Below are positions 10,322 to 19,391 of a DNA stretch of 24,502 bases, piece by piece; positions within the stretch are counted from its first letter, which is position 1; the number at the start of each line of letters is the position of its first letter. Position numbers and translations under genes: made by a program. The notes beneath the pieces are model-generated. The model was not told where the DNA came from. It saw only the letters and a list, made by a program, of their open reading frames with translations, and ran no database searches. Source of the stretch: Emiliania huxleyi CCMP1516 (Eukaryota > Haptophyta > Isochrysidales > Noelaerhabdaceae); NCBI RefSeq assembly GCF_000372725.1, contig NW_005199128.1:79146-103647 (forward strand), read 5' to 3'.

Positions 10322-13300
10322 ATGGGTTGGTTCTCAAAGAAGGCCGCCAAGCCAGCCGAGGCGAACGCGCCAGCTACCGGCCGCGCCTCTTCCTCATCAA
10401 GGAAGAGCAAGTCGGACGCCGCCGCGCCGTCCGAGCCCGCTCCGGCCGAGCCATCAGCGGAGCCGCCCGCTGGGGCAGAGGCGGAGGCGGTGACGGAGGT
10501 GGAGGCCAGGCAGGAGGTCGAGGCGTACGAGCCGACGGCCGATGCGGCCAAGGCGGAAGGTGAGGCCCCCGCCGATCCGGCTGCCACGCCAGCGGCGGAC
10601 GAGGCGGATGCGGCTGTGGACGCCTCGCGGCGCTCCTCCAAGGAGGTGATCAGCGCGAGGAGTGAGGTCGCCGACGCGCCCGCGGACGAGGTGGTGGCGG
10701 AGGCTGCGGCGGACGGCGAGGCAGAGGCGGCCGGCGCGGCGGAGGAGGAGGTGGAGGCCGGGACTGGCCAGGCAGCGGAGGAGGAGCCGGCGGTGGAGGA
10801 GGGCGCGGCGGCGGAGCCGGAGGCGGCGTCGGCCGATGCGGCGGGGTCGGAGCTAGTCAAGGCACTGTACGCCTTCGAGGCAACCGAGGGGGACCACCTC
10901 GGCTTTGGCGAGGGCGACGTGCTCGTCATCTTGGACAAGGCGGACGATGGCTGGTGGCCCTAGAAGCGGAAGGAGAGACACATCTCTCCCCAGATCTCGG
11001 AACCTAGAAGCGGAGTGCAGATCCGATCTCCCCAGATCTCAGAGCCTAGAGGCGGAGGGCAGGCCCGTGAATCGTCCAACTCGCGCTCACGAGGACGCGC
11101 GTTCTGCCGTCTTCACGCAGAGCACAACCCGCCCCCAAGATCAATGCATACAGTCGAGAACAGACAGACAGCGACGGCAGTCAGCAGGCTGCACTGGGCC
11201 CCGGGAAGGCGGACGCGAGGACGGCCTCTATGCGCGTGAGCTCGAGTGCTCACACCCTCGCACTGTTGTGCCGCAGGCTGGTGGACCGGCTCCAAGCAGA
11301 GCGAGCCAGGGCGCGTCGGGATCTTCCCTGGCTCGTACGTGGAGGGGCTCGGGCTGGCAGAGGCGGCGGTGGCGGCGGCGGGCGAGGCGGCGGGCGAGGC
11401 GGAGGGAGAGGCGGAGGGAGCGGCGGAGGAGGAGGGGGGGGAGGCGGCGGCGGCGCCCGGCCGCGACTCGAATATGTCGGACGCGTCGCAGGCATCGACG
11501 GCCTCGCAGGCAGCCGACGCCAGGGCGGCGATCTTTGCTCAGATACAGGCGGCGGAGGCGGAGGCGGCGGAGGCGCCGAGGCCGGCTCCCGCGGCGACGG
11601 GCGGCCCGGCGGCGCTGAAGAAGTGGCAGCAGCAGGAGCAGCCTAAGGGCGACGAGAAGCGAGTCCGGGCGGTCAAGTTGGAGCGGGTCAAGGCGGAGAG
11701 AGGGCAGCTCGCAGCTCGCCCCTAGCTGTGGACAGCGTCTCTTCACACCTCCCGCTGTGAATAGGTGGAGGGCAGCTCGCAGCACGCCGAGGCCATGCGC
11801 AACCTAAAGGACATCAAGGCGCGCGCCTTCCCTAGAACAGCGCCGGAGCGACGCGCAGACTGTTTCTCCGTTCCGCTCCACCGCCGCGCCCTCGCGAGAG
11901 TCCCCGAGATTGCCCGAGATTCCCCGAGATTACCCGAGAGTGGGCCGACGAGCGGGAGGGCGAGGTCCGAGAGTACCCGCGCAGCGAGCGCGCCCCGCCG
12001 CGCGTCAATCGCCTCGCCCGTGCCGCGTCCGGAGCCGGCGCAGAGAGCGGTGGCGCCGCACGGCCGCATTCTTGGCTTCCAGCCAGCGGTCGAGGCAGCG
12101 GTCGAGGGGAGACGCACACGCACACGCACTCCGCGGTGTGCACTGCTCTCGTGCCCCTCGTGGGTCACGCGGTGCTCTGAATCCGCGCCCGCGAGAGGAC
12201 GGACTCCCACGCCGCCCCACGAGCCACCCGCGCGGCCCCGCGACCAGCAGCCGTGCGGAGACTCGGCAGGAGACCGTCCGCAGCCCCCAGGATCGTCCTC
12301 GTCCGAGATCGTCATCGGCCACCGTGGCCCTCCCCGCGCTGGAGGCTCTTGTGTGCACGGCACGGCCTCCCCGCCCTCCTGTCGTAGGCCAGCATTCCCA
12401 AGGAGAAGACGAACTTCACCGCGCGAGACAAGGCGGCGCACCCGAGATCGCTCGAGATCGCCACGAGATTGCGCCGAGATCGCCCTCGAGATCACTCTAC
12501 AAGGGCACCTCCGCGACGCGTCCTCGACGCGTGTCCACAGGCGATGATGAAGCTTGAGAACAAGGCGATGGGCCGTTCTCCCGCGTCGACGCCCGGCAGC
12601 CTAGAAGCGGAACGCGGATTTGCCCGTTGACCAGACACACGCGCGGCAGGACGCGGACTCCACTGCGTTCTCACTGTACCCGTAGCCCCCGCACGCACGC
12701 AGTGGTCTGAGTACCCCTGCGCGTCGCACCGCAGGCCCGGCTCCTCCCCGGCGGGCTCCGAGGGGCGCGCGGACGCAGCTCGAGCATCACAAAAAGGAGC
12801 TCATGCACCGCCGCGGACGGCCGACCTCTCCGTTTTAGGCGCGACTCCATCCCGCGCGCGTCAAACGTGCGCAAGGCGAAGGAGGGGCTCTTCGCGGCGG
12901 CGGAGAAGGAGCCCGAGAGCAAGCTGTCGCAGGCCGAGGAGGCGACGCACAAGCACGCCCCAGAGAGCCAGCCACAGCACATCACCGCCGCCCCACGCAC
13001 CGCCGCCGCCCGGCCCGAGCCGCCGCCGACCCTCCGCAGCCCCGCCACGGCCACCCCCGGCGCCGCCTCCCCGACCCCAGCAGTACACCTCCCGACCCAC
13101 GCACCCACCGACGCGAGACGTCGACCAAGGTTCGTGCGCTCACCAGCGCGAGGAATGAACTGGTTGGTCGATGCGGTAGGCGAAGCGCAAGCTCGCCAAC
13201 CTTGGGGTGGTCGACAAGAGGGCTGCGTACGGCGTAAAGTCCAAGAGCGGGTCGCAGCACGCAAAGGCCCCGTCTTCCCAGCTCGCTGCTGCCTGCCTCC

Positions 13301-13654
13301 CTNNNNNNNNNNNNNNNNNNNNNNNNNNNNNNNNNNNNNNNNNNNNNNNNNNNNNNNNNNNNNNNNNNNNNNNNNNNNNNNNNNNNNNNNNNNNNNNNNN
13401 NNTTTTTTTTTTTTTTTTTTCCCCCCCCCCCCCCCCCTTTAACCCCCTTCTCCCCCCCCTTTTCGATTGCCCACCCCGAGACAAGAGGGGGGAGTACTCA
13501 GTCCGCGCAATGAAGTGCCAACTCATTGATTAGGCGATGCCCACCCTGAGGCAAGAGGGCGGGGTCGACACGCCCAAGGGATCGGTCGCGAAGAGCGAGC
13601 TTTTCGGCAAGGTTTACCCCCCCCCCCTTTGCCCCCACAGCACACACGCACGCA

Positions 13655-13695
<41 letters not shown>

Positions 13696-13870
13696 GGGGG
13701 GGGGCGCGCGCGCGCCGCACCCGGGGTTTGCACTTCAAGGGGCTCCTGGCGTTGGACGCGACCGTTACCTCTTTGCTTCGCCGCAGGCGCCCGTCGGCAA
13801 GGCCCCGCCGCCAAGGACGATTGAGGGGTCGCAGGCTTCGAAGGCTCGGGCGGTGTTTGAGGGCAGCTGA
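10322..13870 (+). CDS. Multi-exon SH3-domain protein with Ala/Glu-rich low-complexity regions
   Basis: Starts at ATG 10322 (MGWFSKK). Exon 1 (10322-10949) encodes an Ala/Glu-rich linker and then the first half of an SH3 domain (LVKALYAF, GDVLVILDKADDG, about residue 178 on). Exon 2 (11277-11692) completes it with WWTGSKQSEPGRVGIFPGSYV, followed by more Ala/Glu-rich and charged helix-like sequence. Further exons: 11765-11818 (VEGSSQHAEAMRNLKDIK), 12388-12432 (ASIPKEKTNFTARDK), 12541-about 12571 or 12590 (AMMKLENKAMG), pieces in 12735-12875 (QLEHHKKELM; NVRKAK), 13180-about 13302 (AKRKLANLGVVDKRAAYGVK), assembly gap, 13534-13611 and the terminal 13787-13870 ending ARAVFEGS. SH3 domains bind proline-rich partners and usually act in membrane or cytoskeleton assembly; the specific job is unknown. 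The exon set between 12541 and 13180 is tentative: 12876-13129 reads plausibly both as exon and as intron. Introns 10950-11276, 11693-11764, 11819-12387 and 12433-12540 all start with GC. Confidence 0.7.
10950..11276 (+). other. GC-AG intron flanked by a 9-bp direct repeat
   Basis: Only a GC donor at 10950 and the AG at 11275-11276 restore the SH3 motif DDGWWTG in frame. GGCTGGTGG is present at 10949-10957 and at 11276-11284. The intron contains tandem pieces: CCTAGAAGCGG at 10959 and 11003 with a variant near 11045, and CCCCAGATCTC twice (about 10988 and 11029). Confidence 0.75.
11900..12500 (+). repeat. CCGAGAT(T/C) micro-arrays in two SH3-gene introns
   Basis: Four units of about 10 bp with core CCGAGA are at about 11908-11942, and five with core CGAGAT at about 12441-12494. 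They lie in introns 11819-12387 and 12433-12540. Similar CCGAGA-type arrays occur in the TauE-type gene introns at 20105-20400. Confidence 0.7.
13303..13402. other. Assembly gap (100 N)
   Basis: Exactly 100 N, a placeholder length, followed by 18 T (13403-13420) and 17 C (13421-13437). The homopolymers look like low-quality read ends, so the flanking sequence and the SH3-gene exon here are unreliable. Confidence 0.98.
13639..13694. repeat. (CA)n microsatellite
   Basis: CACACACGCACGC passing into pure CA, then CGCGGGGG. It lies in the last intron (13612-13786) of the SH3 gene. Confidence 0.95.
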
Positions 13871-14865
13871 GCCGGCGGCACTGGTGCGGCACGGCGATAG
13901 CTTGCCGCCGCGTCGCGACTGGCTACCGGGCAAGGGGCGTGCGGCGGCCGCTCACAGCGCGGCACGGCGGGAGCTCAACCTGTGCGCAGGGCTGCGCGCG
14001 GCGACGTCGCGGCCGCGCGTGTTGGCCGAGCGACTTTATGTTTGGCCTGTGCTTGCCGCGGCGTCGGCCGAAAGGGAAGGGGGGGGGGGGGGGCGTTGGA
14101 GGAGAGCGGTGAGGTACAACTGGCCGAAACTGTCGAGTAGGAGGCCCGGTGCTTAGCGTGCAATGTGGAGAGCCTTGAGATCGCAGAGAGAGGAGTCCCG
14201 CCTCGGGGTGCGAGGTCGAGAGAACGGTAGAGAGTGAGGGCCTGAGGCAGTCAGCGGCACTGGCAGGGTACGCCTGGGGTACGCGCTGGGGCGCGGGGCC
14301 GGGGGCGTCTCGGTGTAAGGGGTGTATGGCGTGCCGCCACTTGTGCCGCCAACGCAGTAAGTTCTCAAATGGGGTTTGATTCTCTGAAAGAAGTCGTTTG
14401 CGTACTTACATGTTACAAGCGTGAGAAAACACGCAAAGTTGGGAGCACTTGTGGAGTGCAGTCGGCACACGGCAGCCTCACACCCACAGGGCCGGGGACA
14501 GCTAAGAAGCGCTTCGGCGTGATTTGATCACCCGAATACCACGTTCGGATCGCTCCTCATCGCAAACCCTGTCAGCAGTTCACCCTCGGGTATGTTCGTA
14601 AGAGCCACAGACACTAAAAAAATCCAAGAGAGGAGTAGGAAGGCGGGAGAATCCCCAAAAGCGGCAATTTTTCGGTGCTGGTAGCCCCCCCAAAACAGGC
14701 GCGCGCAGCGCGCCCAGGGGCGCCGCAGGCGCCCCAAGCGGCGCGGAGCGCCGCCGCAGGCAGCGGACAGCAGGTTCGCGAAATCAAACGCCATTTTCCG
14801 GGTTCCGCGGTTTTGCCACTAACATTGAAATCCGGTACAAAACGACTTAGCCGAAACAGCTGACG
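13871..14865. other. Intergenic region without a supported gene; GC hairpin cluster
   Basis: Contains a 15-G run near 14080 and short unconvincing frames on both strands. A minus frame at 14528-14794 has a hydrophobic stretch (FLLLSWIFLVSVALTNI) but no family match and includes the hairpin cluster at 14701-14754, so I leave it uncalled. Confidence 0.4.
14701..14754. repeat. Three consecutive perfect GC hairpins
   Basis: GCGCGC/GCGCGC-type palindrome at 14701-14713, GGGGCGCC-gca-GGCGCCCC at 14717-14735, and GCGGCGC-gga-GCGCCGC at 14738-14754. Each is a perfect stem with a tiny loop, spaced 2-3 bp apart. Confidence 0.85.
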
Positions 14866-15690
14866 CCGCCCGGCGCCTTCTCGCCGCCCCAATAAGGGCC
14901 CTGATCGCGCTAACGGCGCCGAGCGTGTAGTGCAGCACACGCGCGACAAACGCCGTGACGGCGTCTGATGAGTCGGTGCCTCGAGCCCTAAATCCGAGTC
15001 GAAAAGTGTGAACGGCGTCTCTTTACACTCGACACCATGAACGCCATCCGGCGCCTTCTCGCCGCTCCAAAGGCGCTCCTCGCCGCGTTAACAGCGCCGA
15101 GCGTGTAGTGCAGCACACGAGCCAGACACCCCTTAAACGGCGACTGATGAGTCGGCGCCTCGAGCCCTATTCATAGCGAAAGGTGTGAATTTCGTCTCTC
15201 CACACCTCGAAGCCGTTAAGTCATTTTTTCGCAGTCAAGCCGGAAGCCGCTCTAGCGGCGCTGCGCGCCGCGTGGAGAGCGCGGCGCGTGCAGAGGAGCA
15301 AGTGCTGGACAGGCACCACGAAGGCCTTCCCATGAGTCGGCGGCCCTGTTCATAGCAAAAAGTGTGAGAATCGTCTCTCCACACCTCGAGCCGTGAACGC
15401 CGTCCAGCGCCTTCTCACCGCCTCAAGGGCGCTCCGCGACATGCTACAGCGCCGAGCGTGCAGCGCAGCACACGCGCAGCACGCCCTCTGAACGGCGTCT
15501 GACAAATCGGCGCCTCGAGCCCTATCCGAGTCGAAAAGTGTGAGAACCGTCTCTTCACACCTCGAAGCCGTTAAGTCATTTTTTCGCCGTCAAGCCGCTC
15601 TAGCGGGGCGCTGCGCGCCGCAAAGAGAGCGCGGCGCGTACAGAGGAGCACGCGCTGCACACGCACCGCGAAGGCAGTCGCGCCCGATTT
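14866..15690. repeat. Composite tandem repeat family with hammerhead-like strings
   Basis: Two unit types alternate. Unit A (about 170 bp) begins CGCCTTCTCGCCGC, contains GCGCCGAGCGTG.AG.GCAGCACACG, then (C)TGATGAGTCGG.GCCTCGAGCCCTA, GAAAaGTGTGA, CGTCTCT and a closing CACACCTCGA. Copies lie at about 14867-15039, 15046-15215 and 15401-15565, with a decayed copy at 15331-15400. Unit B (about 110 bp) begins CCGTTAAGTCATTTTTTCGC and holds GCTGCGCGCCGC.GAGAGCGCGGCGCGT; copies lie at about 15212-15330 and 15563-15680. The TTTTTT could act as a Pol III terminator. A diverged hairpin of the same type (GCGTCTCTTCACACCTC) occurs in the SH3-gene intron near 11738. Confidence 0.8.
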
Positions 15691-15823
15691 CTTTATCTGG
15701 TTGTGTTCGTTGTTAGCAGATCAAGCAGATCAAGGCACAGAGCTCACACAAAAGATCGAGAGACCTCGAGAGAAGATGCCGCTCGAGCAAATTAGGCGGC
15801 CTCGCACGCCCTTTGCTTTGAAA

Positions 15824-17120
15824 ATGGGCTGCTCTGCGTCGAAGCCATCCTCAGCCCTCTCCAAAAAAATCTCGAACGCGCCTCGCGAACTGAAGCTCGT
15901 GGCGCACCAGCTCCTGTTCGGCGCTCACCCGAGCCTCTCAGCCGAGGCGACTCACCCGACGGCAAAGGAAGCCGAAGAATCTTTGACGCTCGAGGAGCTG
16001 TCCAGCCGCCTAACCGGTCTCGCCGAGGGCTTCGCGACTGAGGAGGCGGCGCGCGAGTACGCGCGTGCATCCATCATCGACAGGCGACAGCGCCACTCGC
16101 TCTCCGCCTCCTTCACCGCCGTCGCCGCCGTCCGCATCATGGAGGAGCAAGCGAATTCAGCGCGGCTGGCGCGAGCGAGCGAGTCGCCGGCAGATTCGGC
16201 GGCGTCCGGTTCGCCCTCGCCACTCGAGCTCGCGCCATTCCTTGGTGTGTAGCAAGGAGATGGAGTGACACAAGGATTCTGGGGCGCGAGACTGACCACA
16301 TGACCCGACGCTGCTTGCCATGCCCATGTGCCCACAGGCCGCTGGAAGCTGGAGCGCGAGGACGGCAAGAAGGAGTACATCGCGTCGCTCGACGTGCCTT
16401 GGGTGATCAAGCAGATCGCCTCTCGCATCCCCGCCCCGCCCATGTCGCACTCCATCGAGGAGGGGGTGTTGGTGGGCCAGTGCCGGTGCATGGGCCTGGT
16501 CTTCTCGTTCGTGTACGAGCACGGGCTGACCGAAGAGAAGGCGTTTCGCGGCGTCACGGCGACCACAGTATTTGCGTGGCAGGGCGCGGGGGCGCTGCGC
16601 GCCGAGGGCGTCGCTTCACGCCTGTCAATGTGGGGTCGATGGCGAGACAGAGACGCGGTTGACAGCTCTGCGTGTGAACAGGCATCGAGCACTTGGGACC
16701 GGTCATCACCTCGCGCACCACCTCGAGCAAGCAGGCCGAGAGGGTACCAAGCAAGCAAGACCCGTGAGTCACGCGACACCGAATACGAAGACACGAGCCG
16801 CCACAGACTCGTCCGGGGTGCGGGGAGCCGCGCTTGTTTGGATGAGTTGACACAGTGCGCTTACTGCTACTAGGCTGACGGGTCGGCTCTCGAGGGCATC
16901 ATTGAGCAGCGCATGTACATCTGCGACGGGGCGAAGGACGGCCGCCGCAGGTGTTGCTGCGCCAGTGTGCCCTCTCAGACACACTGTCCTTCCCCACAGA
17001 GAGATTCTCATCAATCACGCCTCCTCTGCTATTCCTAGGTGCTACAACGAGCTCAAGCACAGCCGGAGCGGGCGGTCGCCCACCCGCCTGAGGCTGACCT
17101 ACGTGCTCCAGGGCGCGTGA
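15824..17120 (+). CDS. Acylated-type N-terminus fused to a fatty-acid-binding-protein-like (calycin) domain
   Basis: Start chosen at ATG 15824, giving MGCSASKPSS, a classical myristoylation plus palmitoylation N-terminus; an in-frame ATG at 15776 would hide it. Exons: 15824-16244, 16338-16607, 16682-16734, 16874-16950, 17039-17120; the joined frame is 300 residues. Residues about 1-137 are Ala/Glu/Ser-rich. From residue 138 FLGRWKLE..DGKKEYIASL, VPWVIKQIASRIPAP and later KQADGSALEGIIEQRMY, CYNELK and RLRLTYVLQ follow the order seen in cytosolic lipid-binding proteins (GxW near the start, DG in the middle, final strand ending in a Y). Such proteins bind fatty acids or other lipids; membrane attachment plus lipid binding is inference. 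The insert between SIEEG and GIEHLG is longer than usual and may hide another intron. Introns 2 and 3 have GC donors, introns 1 and 4 GT donors. Confidence 0.6.
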
Positions 17121-17465
17121 GGAGCAGCGCGATCCTCACGAAGCGCAATGCACATGTGTTCTTGCATCTTGGTCGCGGCCTTCAATGATGAATGAGCGCG
17201 CGCCTGCCCGGCGAGTGCGCAACGGTGCCGGACGGAGGCAATCTCAATACTGAATACATTTTGGACGCGAGCATCGCGAATTCTTTTTGAGCACGCAGTC
17301 CCGTGCCCAGTGTCCTGCGAGGGAGCTTTGTTTAAAATTCTTGGTGCATAAATTCTTTGTGGTTGCCAAAAGCACGATGATACCGAGGCGCCCGTCGACA
17401 CCACGCTCCACGGCGCACGGGCGGCGACCCCGCCGCCGAGCGAGGAGAGCGGCGGTGTCGTCCTC
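17121..17465. other. Short intergenic region
   Basis: Between the calycin-like stop and the RING-like ATG. It is lower in GC at 17230-17380. No gene seen; it probably holds the 3' end of one gene and the promoter of the next. Confidence 0.4.
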
Positions 17466-18507
17466 ATGGAGGGCAACGGCGGCGGCGAGGGCGGCGTAAT
17501 GGCGGACGACCACAGCGCCGGCCCCCGGCTCGACGAGCCCCGCTTCCAGGTGGACGAGCACGTCATCTACACGGGCGAGCACGCGGACGCGAGCGCCGTT
17601 GTGCTCACGGTCGACTTTGAGGACACTTCCGAGTACCACACACGATCATGCTCGCGGGCCCGAGGAACGCCGGGTACCCGAGGGCAAACTGCGGCCCAAG
17701 GGGAGCGACGACGGCGAGGCCCAAGGCGCGACTCTGCGAGGCGACGCCGGCGGCGCGGGCGGGCCGCGGCCAGCGGGCGGGGGGGATGGCGCTCGCCTCT
17801 GGGAGATGGACTCGATCCGTGCCCTCAGAGAGGCCCTGTCCCTGTTCACCGCGTCCGGTGCTCACTACGCGACCGTCGGCCCGTCCGAGCGGCTCGGGGT
17901 CTGCTCGCGGAGCTTCCCGCTACTGGCCCGCGCTCTGGAGGACAAACACAACCCGCCCCTCGGCTGCGAGGACTGCCAATGGAGGGCGGCGGACCTGGAC
18001 GCGACCGGCGACTGCATGATTGCCGCGTGCACATGGCAGCTCCGCAAACTGCTGCCAGAGAGCGTCCTGATCTCACACGGGCTGCTGACCATGCGCCAGG
18101 CTTGGGACGCCAAGCGAGCCAGCGACAGGCTGCGCCGGGCAGTGGCCGACCACCTCCAGAAGCCAGAAGTGCTGAGTCGGCATCCCCGCCAGCCTTTTGC
18201 CCCGCCCGGCCAGGGGGACCCCACGACGGTGCGGAAGCTGCTGCTGTCAGTACAGAGATCCGGCTACTCGTCAGGTGCGCCTATGGACGACAAGCGCACA
18301 CCCCGAGGCGCGCGCCTGCAGCCGCGCGACCCGAACGGCTGGGGCGCCACGCGCTGCTGCAAGAGCCTCTTCCACTACCGCTGCCTGCACACTTGGCTCA
18401 ACGACGACAGCGAGGTCGAGACGAGTCGAGGCATGGAGCCGATAAACACGGCCTGCCCTGGCTGCCGAGGCTTCGTGTCGAAGTCGGCGTCGCGGATGCT
18501 ACAATAG
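17466..18507 (+). CDS. RING-like protein, frameshifted near its N-terminus
   Basis: ATG 17466 is the first in frame after TAA at 17350; an alternative is ATG 17499 (MADDHSAGPR). The N-terminal part (RFQVDEHVIYTG, AVVLTVDFED, then YHT-IMLAGP-EERRVPEGKLRP) only reads smoothly if the frame changes twice, at about 17640 (an extra AC in CACACACG) and about 17670 (one G short in GGCCCGAGG). These are typical sequencing-slip or pseudogene lesions. From there one frame runs to TAG 18505-18507. Its C-terminus has RCCKSLFHYRCLHTWL then CPGCR, the second half of a RING-H2-type zinc finger, usually an E3 ubiquitin ligase. The expected first CxxC pair is not in this frame; TGCGCC at 18274 in another frame hints at a third lesion or an unseen intron. 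The middle (17800-18260) is helical with several cysteines. Confidence 0.55.
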
Positions 18508-19391
18508 AGCGGCTGTGTTTTTTCGGCGACCCGCAGACACACAGAGGCGCGGAGTTTCTTTTTTTGTTCGCAAGAAAGAAGAATTGGCCTCGCGCTTGGT
18601 GTCCGTTGTTTCGTGCACAGTGTCGACGGAGGGGTTTAAATGTTCGACTCCTTATGCCATATCTTGTTATTATATCGCGTGTATCGCCGCGCGCCCTTGC
18701 CGGGGGGGGTTGGGGGAGGGGGGGGGCGGAAACGACCTCCCTTTTTTTGCTCCATCGCCGCATCGCTGTGAACCCAACCACGTATTCAATCGCTGCGCAC
18801 CCTCTCCCCCTCTCCCGCTCTCTCGCTCTCTCCCTCTCCCGCTCTCTCGCTCTCTCGCTCTCTCGCTCTCTCGCTCTCTCGCTCTCTACTCGCTCTCTCA
18901 CTCGCTCGCTCACTACTCGCTCACTCGCCCACTCGCTCACTACTCGCTCACTCGCTCTCTCGCTCTCTACTCGCTCACTCGCTCTCTCGCTCACTACTCG
19001 CTCACTCGCTCTCACCTCGCTCACTCGCTCACCTTGTCTAGCTCGGAGAGAGCAGGGGGATGGGGCGGGAGCCAGGGGACAGCACAATGCCAACTTCACA
19101 TGGTAGGCGATTCGACACTTCAAGGCGAACTCCCCCCCCTTCACTTCCAGGCCCCGGGCCCTCCATTGGTACGTAGCGACCCCAGGTTAAGAGCTACTAG
19201 GCTTCCCGACAGGGCAGGGAACCGTACGCGATACCGAGAGCTGGGGGAGAGGCGCGCCACGCCAAAGGGGTGCCCAAAGGGGTACGGGGGAGGGGGGGGA
19301 GAGTAGTAGTGTCGTGTTTTTCGCCAAAACGCAAAAAAATCAAACGCTCGACAGGAACACGGGCCGCGCGGGACAGCGGGAGCCTCTCCCC
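18508..19391. other. Repeat-rich intergenic region
   Basis: Convergent 3' ends of the RING-like (+) and TauE-type (-) genes. It contains G-runs (18700-18727, 19283-19300), poly-T (18556-18564, 18740-18747), the CT satellite, and a less repetitive 100-bp block at 19140-19250. No gene supported; long frames through 18797-19035 are only the satellite translated. Confidence 0.6.
18797..19035. repeat. CT-rich satellite (CTCTCTCG / CTCACTACTCG units)
   Basis: About 240 bp of 8-bp CTCTCTCG-type units (18797-18890) passing into 8-11-bp TCACTACTCGC and CTCACTCG units (18890-19035). Confidence 0.95.

Noticed and set aside
9852..10493. 213-codon plus frame with hydrophobic stretches
   Set aside because: Lies in the pyrimidine-rich leader of the SH3 gene and overlaps its true start in another frame.
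14528..14794. Minus-strand 88-codon frame with one hydrophobic segment
   Set aside because: Runs through the GC hairpin cluster; no family recognised and no splice partner.
17466..19106. 546-codon single plus frame
   Set aside because: After about 17645 it leaves the natural frame (becomes Arg/Gly/Pro-rich) and ends in the satellite; the better frame ends at 18507.
18515..19306. 263-codon plus frame and matching frames in the CT satellite
   Set aside because: Serine/leucine/arginine repeats are the satellite translated.
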